A DNA stretch of 35,948 bases from CAZVEV01 sp964625865 (GTDB lineage: Bacteria; Planctomycetota; Phycisphaerae; SM23-33): contig CAZVEV010000029.1 in NCBI GenBank assembly GCA_964625865.1, forward strand, positions 1 to 35,948. Reading direction: 5' to 3'. How positions within the stretch are numbered: position 1 is the stretch's first letter; each line of letters begins with the position of its first letter. The position numbers and the translations under genes are program-made. The notes beneath the pieces were generated by a model. That model was not told where the DNA came from. It worked only from the letters and a program-made list of their open reading frames with translations, and did no database searches. Positions 16,203-23,511 of this stretch are shown here, piece by piece.

Positions 16203-17197
16203 AGGCCATGCAGCTTGCTGAGATCGCGCCGATCGAGTCCAGTCCGCTCCGGGAGGTCACGCTTGCCGACCCGTCGCCGGGGCCGGGCGAGGTGAGGATC
16301 GCCGTCCGCTGCTGCGCGATCTGCCGGACCGACCTGCACGTGATCGAAGGCGAACTTCCGCGCCGCAAGCTCCCGATCATCCCAGGGCACCAGATTGTCG
16401 GCGTGGTCGACGCCGTCGGGGCGGACTGCGGCGGCTTGGCGGTCGGTACGCGGGTGGGCGCGGCGTGGCTGCGCCACACGTGCGGCACGTGCGGGTTCTG
16501 CACGTCGGGTCGCGAGAACCTTTGCGAGGCCCAGCGCTTCACCGGCTATCACGCCGACGGCGGGTACGCGGAATACGCCGTCGCGCCGGCCGACTTCGTC
16601 TATGAACTTCCCGAGGCCTTCAGTGACGTCGAGGCCGCGCCGCTGCTGTGCGCGGGCATCGTGGGGTATCGCTCCTTCAAGCGGAGCCGTCCGGTCGACG
16701 GCGGGACGCTGGCGATCTACGGGTTCGGCTCCAGCGCGCACGTGATCATGCAGATCGCGCTGCACCGCGGCATGACGGTGTACGTGGTGACGCGAGGCGA
16801 GTCGCACCGCGAACTGGCCCGCCGGATGGGGGCCGCGTGGGTCGGCGCCACCGCCGCCGACATGCCGGCCAAGGTCCAAAGCGCTGTCATCTTCGCCCCG
16901 GCCGGCGAGTTGGTTCCGCAGGCGCTGACGAAACTCGCCAAGGGCGGCACGCTGTCGCTGGCGGGGATCTACATGACGCCGATCCCCGAGATGGACTACG
17001 AGGAGTGCGTCTTCTACGAGCGCGACATCTGCTCGGTGACGGCCAACACCCGCGCCGACGGGCGCGAACTGCTCGCCGAGGCCGCCGAGGTCCCCATCCG
17101 TCCGCACACGACAACCTATCCGCTGGCCGAGGCCAACCGCGCCCTGCAGGACCTGAAGGCCGACCGCATCAACGGCACGGGCGTGCTGGTGGTCTGA
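16199..17197 (+). CDS. Zinc-binding alcohol dehydrogenase (MDR family)
   Basis: A 332-residue medium-chain dehydrogenase. ICRTDLHVIEGELP gives the catalytic zinc Cys42, and PGHQIVGV gives His64. C95, C98, C101 and C109 bind the structural zinc. IYGFGSSAHV is the nucleotide-binding glycine loop. The sequence resembles the propanol-preferring zinc alcohol dehydrogenase subfamily TIGR02822 (recalled, not searched). The start at 16199 has a strong GGAGAAGGAG just upstream and overlaps the HAD stop as ATGA. It is the last gene of the four-gene unit. Its link to lipid repair is unclear; it could act on fatty aldehydes or alcohols, which is inference. Confidence 0.88.
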   Translation: MKAMQLAEIAPIESSPLREVTLADPSPGPGEVRIAVRCCAICRTDLHVIEGELPRRKLPIIPGHQIVGVVDAVGADCGGLAVGTRVGAAWLRHTCGTCGFCTSGRENLCEAQRFTGYHADGGYAEYAVAPADFVYELPEAFSDVEAAPLLCAGIVGYRSFKRSRPVDGGTLAIYGFGSSAHVIMQIALHRGMTVYVVTRGESHRELARRMGAAWVGATAADMPAKVQSAVIFAPAGELVPQALTKLAKGGTLSLAGIYMTPIPEMDYEECVFYERDICSVTANTRADGRELLAEAAEVPIRPHTTTYPLAEANRALQDLKADRINGTGVLVV

Positions 17198-17231
17198 ACC
17201 GATCATCCTCTCACCGACACACACCCGTTTA

Positions 17232-17254
17232 GCGGTCGATCATCAGATCGACGC
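17232..17254. repeat. Short dyad between ADH and GH2 genes
   Basis: A small inverted repeat, TCGATC-ATCA-GATCGA, sits between the dehydrogenase stop and the GH2 promoter. No T-run follows, so it is at best a weak terminator or an operator-like site for the promoter downstream. Confidence 0.3.
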
Positions 17255-17289
17255 TCCCGTCCGCCCGCCTGCCCTCTTCTCGTCCGCGC

Positions 17290-17318
17290 TTGACCCCTCC
17301 CGGTGGGCGGGATATACG
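17290..17318 (+). promoter_or_regulatory. Promoter of the GH2 gene
   Basis: TTGACC at 17290-17295 and TATACG at 17313-17318 with a 17-bp spacer fit a sigma70 promoter. The predicted start of the mRNA is near 17325, about 50 nt before the ATG at 17376. The gene can thus be read independently of the upstream operon. Confidence 0.6.
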
Positions 17319-17375
17319 ATGGGCGCTGCAAGACGCGTTCCGGTCGCACGGCAGCGAGCACAGGAGAAGGCAACC

Positions 17376-19988
17376 ATGATCAGAGCGATTGCATGCACGG
17401 CGGTGTTCCTGGTGGTCGCGATGCGTGCGTCGGGGCAGTGGAAGCCCGCCGGAGGCAAGCTCATGACGCGATGGGCCAAGGCCCTGACGCCTGAGAATGC
17501 TCATCGGGAGTATCCGCGGCCTCAGATGGTGCGCAAAGACTGGCTGTGCCTGAACGGGTTGTGGGATTACGCGATACGTCCGGGCGCCGGGGCGAGAGCG
17601 GGGACGTACGACGACAAGATCCTCGTGCCGTTCCCCGCCGAGTCGGCCCTTAGCGGCGTGGGCAAGCGGGTGGGGGCGGGCAAGCAGTTGTGGTATCGCC
17701 GAACGTTCGACGTGCCGGCTGCCTGGCGCGGCAGGCGCGTGCTGCTGCACTTCGGGGCGGTCGACTGGCACGCGCGGGTGTGGGTCAACGGCCGGGAGAT
17801 CGGGGAGCATCGCGGCGGGTACGATCCCTTTGCCTTCGACGTGACGGATGCACTGAAGCCGTCGGGCCTGCAGGAGATCGTGGTGGCGGTGGCCGACCCG
17901 ACGGATGAGGGCACGCAGCCGCGAGGCAAGCAGACCAAGACGCCGCGCGGCATCTGGTACACGCCGGTGACGGGCATCTGGCAGACGGTGTGGCTCGAGC
18001 CGGTGGCGGGAGAGTCCGTCGCGAGGTTGAAGATCGTCCCGGACGTCGACGGCGGGGTGGTTCGCGTGACGGTAAGCCGGCGCGGCAAGCGAGAAGGCTG
18101 CACCGTGAAGGTCGTCGCGCTCGATGGGAAGACCCGGGTCGCTGAAGCGACCGGACCGCCCGATGCGCCGCTGGAGTTAGCGATCCCCAAGGCGAGGCTC
18201 TGGTCGCCGGACTCGCCGTTCCTTTACGGGCTGACCGTTACGCTGATGCGCGAGGGCAAGGCGATCGACGCCGTCGAGAGCTACTTCGGCATGCGGAAGA
18301 TCGCGCTGGGCAAGGACGTCAACGGGATCACGCGGATCATGTTCAACGGTAAGCCGCTGTTCCAGTACGGCCCGCTGGACCAGGGCTGGTGGCCGGACGG
18401 ACTGTACACCGCGCCGAGCGACGCGGCCCTGCGGTACGATCTGGAAGTCACGAAGAAGCTCGGCTTCAACATGGTCCGCAAGCACGTGAAGGTCGAGCCG
18501 GCCCGCTGGTACCACCACTGCGACACGCTCGGGCTGATCGTCTGGCAGGACATGCCCAACGGCGACAAGCACGTCCGCTGGCCCCGCGACGGGCAGGAGA
18601 TCACGCGAGCCAAGGCCTCGGGCGACCAGTTCGGCCGCGAACTGACCGCGATGGTCGAGGCCCATCGCAACAGCCCGTGCATCGCCGTCTGGGTCCCGTT
18701 CAACGAGGCGTGGGGCCAGTTCCGAACCGCCCATTGGGCCCGGACGGTCAAGCGCCTGGACCCGACCCGCCTGGTGATCGCCGCCAGTGGGGGCAACGAC
18801 TTTGCCGTCGGCGACATTCGGGACATTCACGTGTATCCGGGCCCGGAGGCCCCGCCGGCCGTCGAAGACCGCGCGGCCGTCCTGGGCGAGTTTGGCGGGC
18901 TCGGCCTGCCGCTGGGGGGGCACCTCTGGCAGGAGAAGAAGAACTGGGGCTACCGCAAGTACAAGACCAAGGCCGAACTGGCCAAGGCGTATGCCGCGCT
19001 GTTGGCCAAACTCCGTCCGCTGATCGCCTCGCGGCTGTCGGCGGCCGTCTACACGCAGACGACCGACGTCGAGGGCGAGGTCAACGGGCTGATGACGTAC
19101 GACCGCGCGGTGACGAAGTTCAACGTCGAGACTACGGTCGCCGCGCACCGCACACTGTACGCGCCGATTACGAAGCTGACCCCCGCCCAGATGACGCACG
19201 TGCACACGGTGGCGTACTGGCGGTTCGAGGACGGCAAGGCCGGGGCGTTCGTTCCGCACGATCGGAAGGTCAAGGACGGCGTGGCGGCGCGCGACGTGTC
19301 GGGTCACAAGAACCACCTGTACGCGTTCAAGCGAGGCACGGCTCCGCGGATCACGGCCCACACGCCGGGCAAGACCGTCCCGCAGACCGGCCAGCCCAAC
19401 GCCGCCTGCCTGGACGACGCCGCCGCGCCGACCGACGCCGGCAGCCGCGACCTGTACACCGACCCGGGCAGGTCGCGGACGCACATGAACGCGCTGAACG
19501 GGTTCCAGTTCGCCCAGTGGACCGTCGAGGCGTCGTTCAGCCTCAAGGTGCTCGGCCGCACTCACGCGATCGTCGGCAAGGACGGCAAGCCCACCAAGGG
19601 GCCGCACGCGCCGCTGCAATTGAAGGTCCGCGGAGATGACGGGCGGATCCAGATCGAGGCCATCGATGCGGCCGGCCGGCGGCACGATGTTCGCAGCAGC
19701 TTCAAGGCGGCGACCGAGAAATGGTATCACGTAGCGGCCGTGGGCGACGGCAAGACGCTGAGCCTCTACGTCGACAGCGGGGACAGGAAGGGCTATGTGC
19801 TGCAGGGGCATTCGGATTTCGTCGGCGGGCTGATCAACAGCTACGGCACGTGGACGGTCGGTCGGGGGTACTTTGCGGGCAAGATGACCGACGACGCCCG
19901 CGCCCTGATCGACGAGGTCCGCATCAGTGCAGCGGCGCTGCGACCCGAGCAATTCCTGCAGGCTTCAGCGCAAGGGACGGCGAGGTGA
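17376..19988 (+). CDS. Secreted GH2 glycoside hydrolase with LamG-like C-terminal domain
   Basis: An 870-residue protein with a signal peptide (MIRAIACTAVFLVVAMRASG, then QW). GH2 domains follow in order: a sugar-binding jelly roll (WYRRTFDVP... HFGAVDWHARVWVNG), an immunoglobulin-like sandwich, and a TIM barrel. In the barrel WVPFNEAWG gives the acid/base Glu444 and LGEFGG the likely nucleophile Glu505. From about residue 610 (VAYWRFEDG) to the end is a concanavalin A/LamG-like domain ending in IDEVRISAAALRPEQF. Start 17376 has AGGAGAAGG 5 nt upstream; longer in-frame starts lack this and would spoil the signal peptide. GH2 includes beta-galactosidase, mannosidase and glucuronidase; the substrate cannot be told from sequence. 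It likely acts outside the cytoplasm on a polysaccharide. Confidence 0.88.
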   Translation: MIRAIACTAVFLVVAMRASGQWKPAGGKLMTRWAKALTPENAHREYPRPQMVRKDWLCLNGLWDYAIRPGAGARAGTYDDKILVPFPAESALSGVGKRVGAGKQLWYRRTFDVPAAWRGRRVLLHFGAVDWHARVWVNGREIGEHRGGYDPFAFDVTDALKPSGLQEIVVAVADPTDEGTQPRGKQTKTPRGIWYTPVTGIWQTVWLEPVAGESVARLKIVPDVDGGVVRVTVSRRGKREGCTVKVVALDGKTRVAEATGPPDAPLELAIPKARLWSPDSPFLYGLTVTLMREGKAIDAVESYFGMRKIALGKDVNGITRIMFNGKPLFQYGPLDQGWWPDGLYTAPSDAALRYDLEVTKKLGFNMVRKHVKVEPARWYHHCDTLGLIVWQDMPNGDKHVRWPRDGQEITRAKASGDQFGRELTAMVEAHRNSPCIAVWVPFNEAWGQFRTAHWARTVKRLDPTRLVIAASGGNDFAVGDIRDIHVYPGPEAPPAVEDRAAVLGEFGGLGLPLGGHLWQEKKNWGYRKYKTKAELAKAYAALLAKLRPLIASRLSAAVYTQTTDVEGEVNGLMTYDRAVTKFNVETTVAAHRTLYAPITKLTPAQMTHVHTVAYWRFEDGKAGAFVPHDRKVKDGVAARDVSGHKNHLYAFKRGTAPRITAHTPGKTVPQTGQPNAACLDDAAAPTDAGSRDLYTDPGRSRTHMNALNGFQFAQWTVEASFSLKVLGRTHAIVGKDGKPTKGPHAPLQLKVRGDDGRIQIEAIDAAGRRHDVRSSFKAATEKWYHVAAVGDGKTLSLYVDSGDRKGYVLQGHSDFVGGLINSYGTWTVGRGYFAGKMTDDARALIDEVRISAAALRPEQFLQASAQGTAR

Positions 19989-20117
19989 CTGACCGCGTAC
20001 TCTGTTGCGAGAGGAGGAGCGCCGTCAGGCGAGAAGAGGGGGAAGAACTGGATCGCTGAAGCGACCAGTCCGATTGATGACGGCGGGGCGACGAGACACG
20101 ACACGTCAGGTCCGCGA

Positions 20118-20146
20118 TTGACATCTGCCCTTCCTGCGGAAAGAAT
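20118..20146 (+). promoter_or_regulatory. Promoter of the purine permease gene
   Basis: TTGACA at 20118-20123 (perfect) and AAGAAT at 20141-20146 are 17 bp apart. The mRNA start would be near 20153, leaving a leader of about 36 nt with GGAAAGGA before the ATG at 20189. Confidence 0.55.
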
Positions 20147-20188
20147 CATCATCGCGGGCGGCTGAGAGATGCGGGAAAGGACCCGGGT

Positions 20189-21580
20189 ATGTTCGACATT
20201 GTCAAGCGTGGCAGCACGGTGCGGCGGGAGATTCTCGGCGGGGCCACCACGTTCATGGCCATGAGCTACATTCTCTTCGTCCAGCCGGCCGTGCTGGCCA
20301 AGTGCGGCATGGACGCCGGGGGCGTGTTCATGGCGACGTGCATCGCTTCGGCGATGGCGTGCGTGCTGATGGGGCTGCTGGCCAACTACCCGATCGCCCT
20401 GGCGCCGGGGATGGGGGAGAACTTCTTCTTCGCCTTCACGCTGGCGCCGGCGATGGCGGCGTGGGGGTACGGGCAGGGGTGGCAGATGGCGCTGGCGATG
20501 ACGGTGGTGGTGGGGCTGCTGTTCCTGGCGCTGTCGATGGTGGGGTTCCGCTCTCGCGTGATGAACGCGATTCCCGACGCGCTCAAGAGCGGCATCGCGG
20601 CGGGGATCGGGCTGTTCATCGCGGTGATCGGTTTTAACTACGGCAACCTCGTGGTGCCCATGCCCGAGGGGCTGATGACCTTCCCCGGCCTGCGCGGTAA
20701 TCCCGTCGGCGTGCTGACGCTGATCGGACTCGCCCTGACAATGACGCTGATGGCCTTCCGCGTTCGCGGGGCGATCCTGCTCGGTATCCTCGGCGCCACC
20801 GGGGTGGCCCTGGTGTGGGGCCAGGTGGACTGGTGCGGCTGGCCCGTCTCGATGCCGACGGGCCTGAGCAAGACCGCCGGTGGGTACGTGCCCGGACTGA
20901 TCGGTTTCGGTCGGGCACTGGTCAGTGAACACGCGGTGGAAGCCGTAACCTTCATGTTCGTCCTGCTGTTCATGGACCTGTTCGACACGGTGGGGACGCT
21001 GGTGGGGGTCGCCGGGCGGTCGGGACTGATGCACAACGGTCAGTTGCCCGGTGCCGAGAAGGCCCTGTCGGCCGACGCGGCCGGGACGGTCATCGGCGGG
21101 TGCCTCGGCACGAGCACGGTCACCAGCTACATCGAGTCGATCACCGGCGTCGAGAGCGGCGCGCGGACGGGGCTGGCTGCGGTGACCGCGGGCGTGCTGA
21201 TGGGTATGGCGATCTTCTTCCAGCCGGTGGCGGGGATGATCGGCGGGGGCATCGCGGTCGAGCAGACGGTCTTCATCAGCGGCGCCGCCCACACGATGAC
21301 TGTCTTCAAGTATCCGCTGATCGCGCCGGCCCTGATTGTGGTGGGGGCCCTGATGATCCGCACGATCCGCCAGATCAACTGGGACGACGCCACCGAGTAC
21401 TTGCCCGCCTTCCTGACGATGGTGGCCATGCCGCTGGCGTACAGCATTTCGGCGGGCATCGCGATCGGCTTCGTGGCTTACGCGTTCGGCAAGCTGGTGA
21501 CCGGGCGCGTGAGGCAGTGCCCCGTCCTGGTCTACATCTTCGCCGCACTGTTCGTCCTGCGGTACGTTATCCATGAATGA
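20189..21580 (+). CDS. NCS2-family purine permease (AzgA/GhxP type)
   Basis: A 463-residue integral membrane protein with many hydrophobic helices. The N-terminus (REILGGATTFMAMSYILFVQP) and APGMGENFFFAF are hallmarks of the AzgA-like branch, which imports adenine, guanine or hypoxanthine with protons (family knowledge). FMDLFDTVGTLVGVAG and GTSTVTSYIESITGVESGARTG are the conserved later blocks. The length is normal. AAGGA precedes the ATG. The last codons overlap an alternative ATG (21573) of the DUF47 gene, so the two may be coupled. The exact purine cannot be assigned. Confidence 0.92.
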   Translation: MFDIVKRGSTVRREILGGATTFMAMSYILFVQPAVLAKCGMDAGGVFMATCIASAMACVLMGLLANYPIALAPGMGENFFFAFTLAPAMAAWGYGQGWQMALAMTVVVGLLFLALSMVGFRSRVMNAIPDALKSGIAAGIGLFIAVIGFNYGNLVVPMPEGLMTFPGLRGNPVGVLTLIGLALTMTLMAFRVRGAILLGILGATGVALVWGQVDWCGWPVSMPTGLSKTAGGYVPGLIGFGRALVSEHAVEAVTFMFVLLFMDLFDTVGTLVGVAGRSGLMHNGQLPGAEKALSADAAGTVIGGCLGTSTVTSYIESITGVESGARTGLAAVTAGVLMGMAIFFQPVAGMIGGGIAVEQTVFISGAAHTMTVFKYPLIAPALIVVGALMIRTIRQINWDDATEYLPAFLTMVAMPLAYSISAGIAIGFVAYAFGKLVTGRVRQCPVLVYIFAALFVLRYVIHE

Positions 21581-21611
21581 CCTGGCTGATGTTTACCGAA
21601 AGGGTTCGGCT

Positions 21612-22253
21612 ATGTTCTGGAAGAAATCACGCGAAATCGAGACGGCCATCGAGGAATACCTCGATCGGGCCGCCGCCTGCCTCGGGACGTTCGACAAGGC
21701 GATGGCCGTCCACTTCGCCGAGCCGCGGGGCGAGGCGTTCGAGCAACTGGTGGCCGAGACCAGCGCCGCCGAGTCGGAGGCCGACTGCAAACGTCGGGCG
21801 ATCGAGATGGCGATGTACGGGCGGGCGCTGATACCCGAGTCGCGTGGCGACGTGCTGGGCATGCTCGAGTCGATCGACCTGGTGCCCAACCAGGCCGAGG
21901 ATGCGCTGCAGCACATCTGGCTTCTGGGCCTGACCATGCCCGAGCAGTACGTCGAGGAGGCCCGCAAACTCGTCGCCGTCAACTGCGAGGCCTTCGCCCT
22001 GCTGTGCGATGCAGCCAGGGCCATGTTCGAAGACATCGCGAAGGTCGCCGACCTTGCCGACAAGGTCGCCGCCAAGGAGGCGGAGTCCGACCGCATCGAA
22101 CGCGCGCTGATCAAGGCCATCTTTGACGCACCGGGCGATACCGCAGACAAGATCCTCATCAGGGAGACCGTACAGGAGATCTCGGCGATCTCCGACCGGG
22201 CGGAAAACGCTGCCGACCGCCTGAGGATCATCGCCGTCAAACGGCAGACATGA
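21612..22253 (+). CDS. DUF47/PhoU-like phosphate transport accessory protein
   Basis: A 213-residue all-helical protein starting MFWKKSREIETAIEEYL, the usual DUF47 (TIGR00153) opening. DUF47 proteins are PhoU relatives normally encoded beside PiT transporters and are thought to regulate them (family knowledge). SDRAENAADRLRIIAV is the conserved C-terminal block. I chose ATG 21612 because AAAGGG lies 7 nt upstream. An in-frame ATG at 21573 would add 13 residues and overlap the permease stop. The PiT gene follows after a 184-bp gap containing an inverted repeat. The gene sits between a purine permease and PiT. Confidence 0.85.
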   Translation: MFWKKSREIETAIEEYLDRAAACLGTFDKAMAVHFAEPRGEAFEQLVAETSAAESEADCKRRAIEMAMYGRALIPESRGDVLGMLESIDLVPNQAEDALQHIWLLGLTMPEQYVEEARKLVAVNCEAFALLCDAARAMFEDIAKVADLADKVAAKEAESDRIERALIKAIFDAPGDTADKILIRETVQEISAISDRAENAADRLRIIAVKRQT

Positions 22254-22267
22254 TGACGGCAAGCACG

Positions 22268-22390
22268 AAGCACGAATGTCGAAATCCGAAACACTGTCAG
22301 AACGGCAAACGAAAGGCAGAAATGCCCCAAACAGAAGTTCAGACGGTCTGGGCGGGTGTTCTGAACATTCCGCATTCGATATTCGTGCTT
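22268..22390. repeat. Inverted repeat between DUF47 and PiT genes, terminator-like
   Basis: AAGCACGAATGTCGAA at 22268-22283 pairs with its near-complement at 22375-22390 (15 of 16). Smaller inverted parts lie inside (GTCAGAAC with GTTCTGA). A T-rich stretch, GTTTAGTTTTTCG, follows directly. AAGCACGAA and CGAAATCCGAA are typical of dispersed intergenic repeats. It may end the DUF47 transcript before PiT. Confidence 0.55.
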
Positions 22391-22437
22391 GTTTAGTTTT
22401 TCGAGATTAGTACGTCGAATTTGCCGTACCAGAGCGG

Positions 22438-23418
22438 ATGGCACATATGCACTTTCTGATATTCGGTGGCGTATTCCTGGGCTGGTCGCTCGGGTCCAAC
22501 GACGCGGCGAACGTGTTTGGCACGGCCGTGGCGTCGCGGATGGTGCGCTATCGTACGGCTGTCGTGCTGATCTGCATCTTCGTCATCGCCGGGGCGGTCC
22601 TTCAGGGCGGGCCCGGCATCCGTCAGGTGGGCGAACTGACCGGCGCCGCCGGAGACCGGAGCGTGGTCTCGGCGTGCATCGCGTGCGTCATCGCGGCCCT
22701 TACCGTGACGGTGATGACCACGCTGAAGTTGCCCGTCTCGGCCACCCAGGCGCTGGCAGGGGCGGTCATCGGGATGGGACTGTTCCTTGATCCGGGGGCC
22801 GTGCGGTGGGGATCGTTCGGCAAGATGGTGACCTGCTGGGTCTTCACGCCGATCGGCGGGGCGATCATCGCGATGATCCTCTATCCGCTGTTGGCCAAGG
22901 CGCTGGACGCGATGCGTCTGGGCCTGCTCGCCCGCGCCGTCGTGCTCAAGATCGCCATCGTCATCGCCGGCGCCTACGGCGCCTACGCCCTGGGCGCCAA
23001 CAATGTGGGCAACGTCACGGGCGTGTTCTACGGGACGGCCGAGTGGGGGACGGACACGACGCGGCTGGCCCTGATCGGTGGGGGCGCGATCGCCCTGGGC
23101 GCCCTGACGTACAGCAGGAACGTCATGTTCACCGTCGGCAGCAAGCTGGTGGCGCTGGACTCATTCTCGGCCCTGATCGCCGTCCTCGCCGAGGCCGCCA
23201 CCGTCCACGTCTTTGCCATGCTCCACGTGCCGGTCTCCACCTCGCAGGCCATCGTCGGCGCGGTGCTCGGCATCGGTTTGCACAAGGGCGCCAAGACGAT
23301 CAACCGCAAGACGCTGGTCCGCATCGCTTCCGGCTGGGTCTGCACCCCCGCGATTGCCGCCGCCGCCTGCTACGCTGTCGCCGCCGCGGCGACCGCCGCC
23401 GGATGGCTTGCTCGCTGA
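22438..23418 (+). CDS. pit: PiT-family inorganic phosphate transporter
   Basis: A 326-residue membrane protein with the two PiT signature repeats: GSNDAANVFGTAV at residues 19-31 and GANNVGNVTG at 186-195. Two more paired blocks, PVSATQALAGAVIG and PVSTSQAIVGAVLG, show the internal duplication. PiT proteins carry phosphate, often as a metal-phosphate complex, with H+ or Na+ (family knowledge). The length matches the short bacterial and archaeal type. ATG 22438 is followed closely by a second in-frame ATG (22447); neither has a strong ribosome binding site. The DUF47 gene upstream is its expected partner. Confidence 0.93.
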   Translation: MAHMHFLIFGGVFLGWSLGSNDAANVFGTAVASRMVRYRTAVVLICIFVIAGAVLQGGPGIRQVGELTGAAGDRSVVSACIACVIAALTVTVMTTLKLPVSATQALAGAVIGMGLFLDPGAVRWGSFGKMVTCWVFTPIGGAIIAMILYPLLAKALDAMRLGLLARAVVLKIAIVIAGAYGAYALGANNVGNVTGVFYGTAEWGTDTTRLALIGGGAIALGALTYSRNVMFTVGSKLVALDSFSALIAVLAEAATVHVFAMLHVPVSTSQAIVGAVLGIGLHKGAKTINRKTLVRIASGWVCTPAIAAAACYAVAAAATAAGWLAR

Positions 23419-23511
23419 CCGCGCAAGCCCAACGTGTGGCATGGCGGCAATACTGCGAGTATCATGACGCGCTCAACCCTCGCGCCGGTACGTCACACGG
23501 AGAATCGTAGC

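Noticed and set aside
18177..19952. Minus-strand frame opposite the GH2 gene
   Set aside because: Shadow of the GH2 gene, no start signals or recognisable domain.
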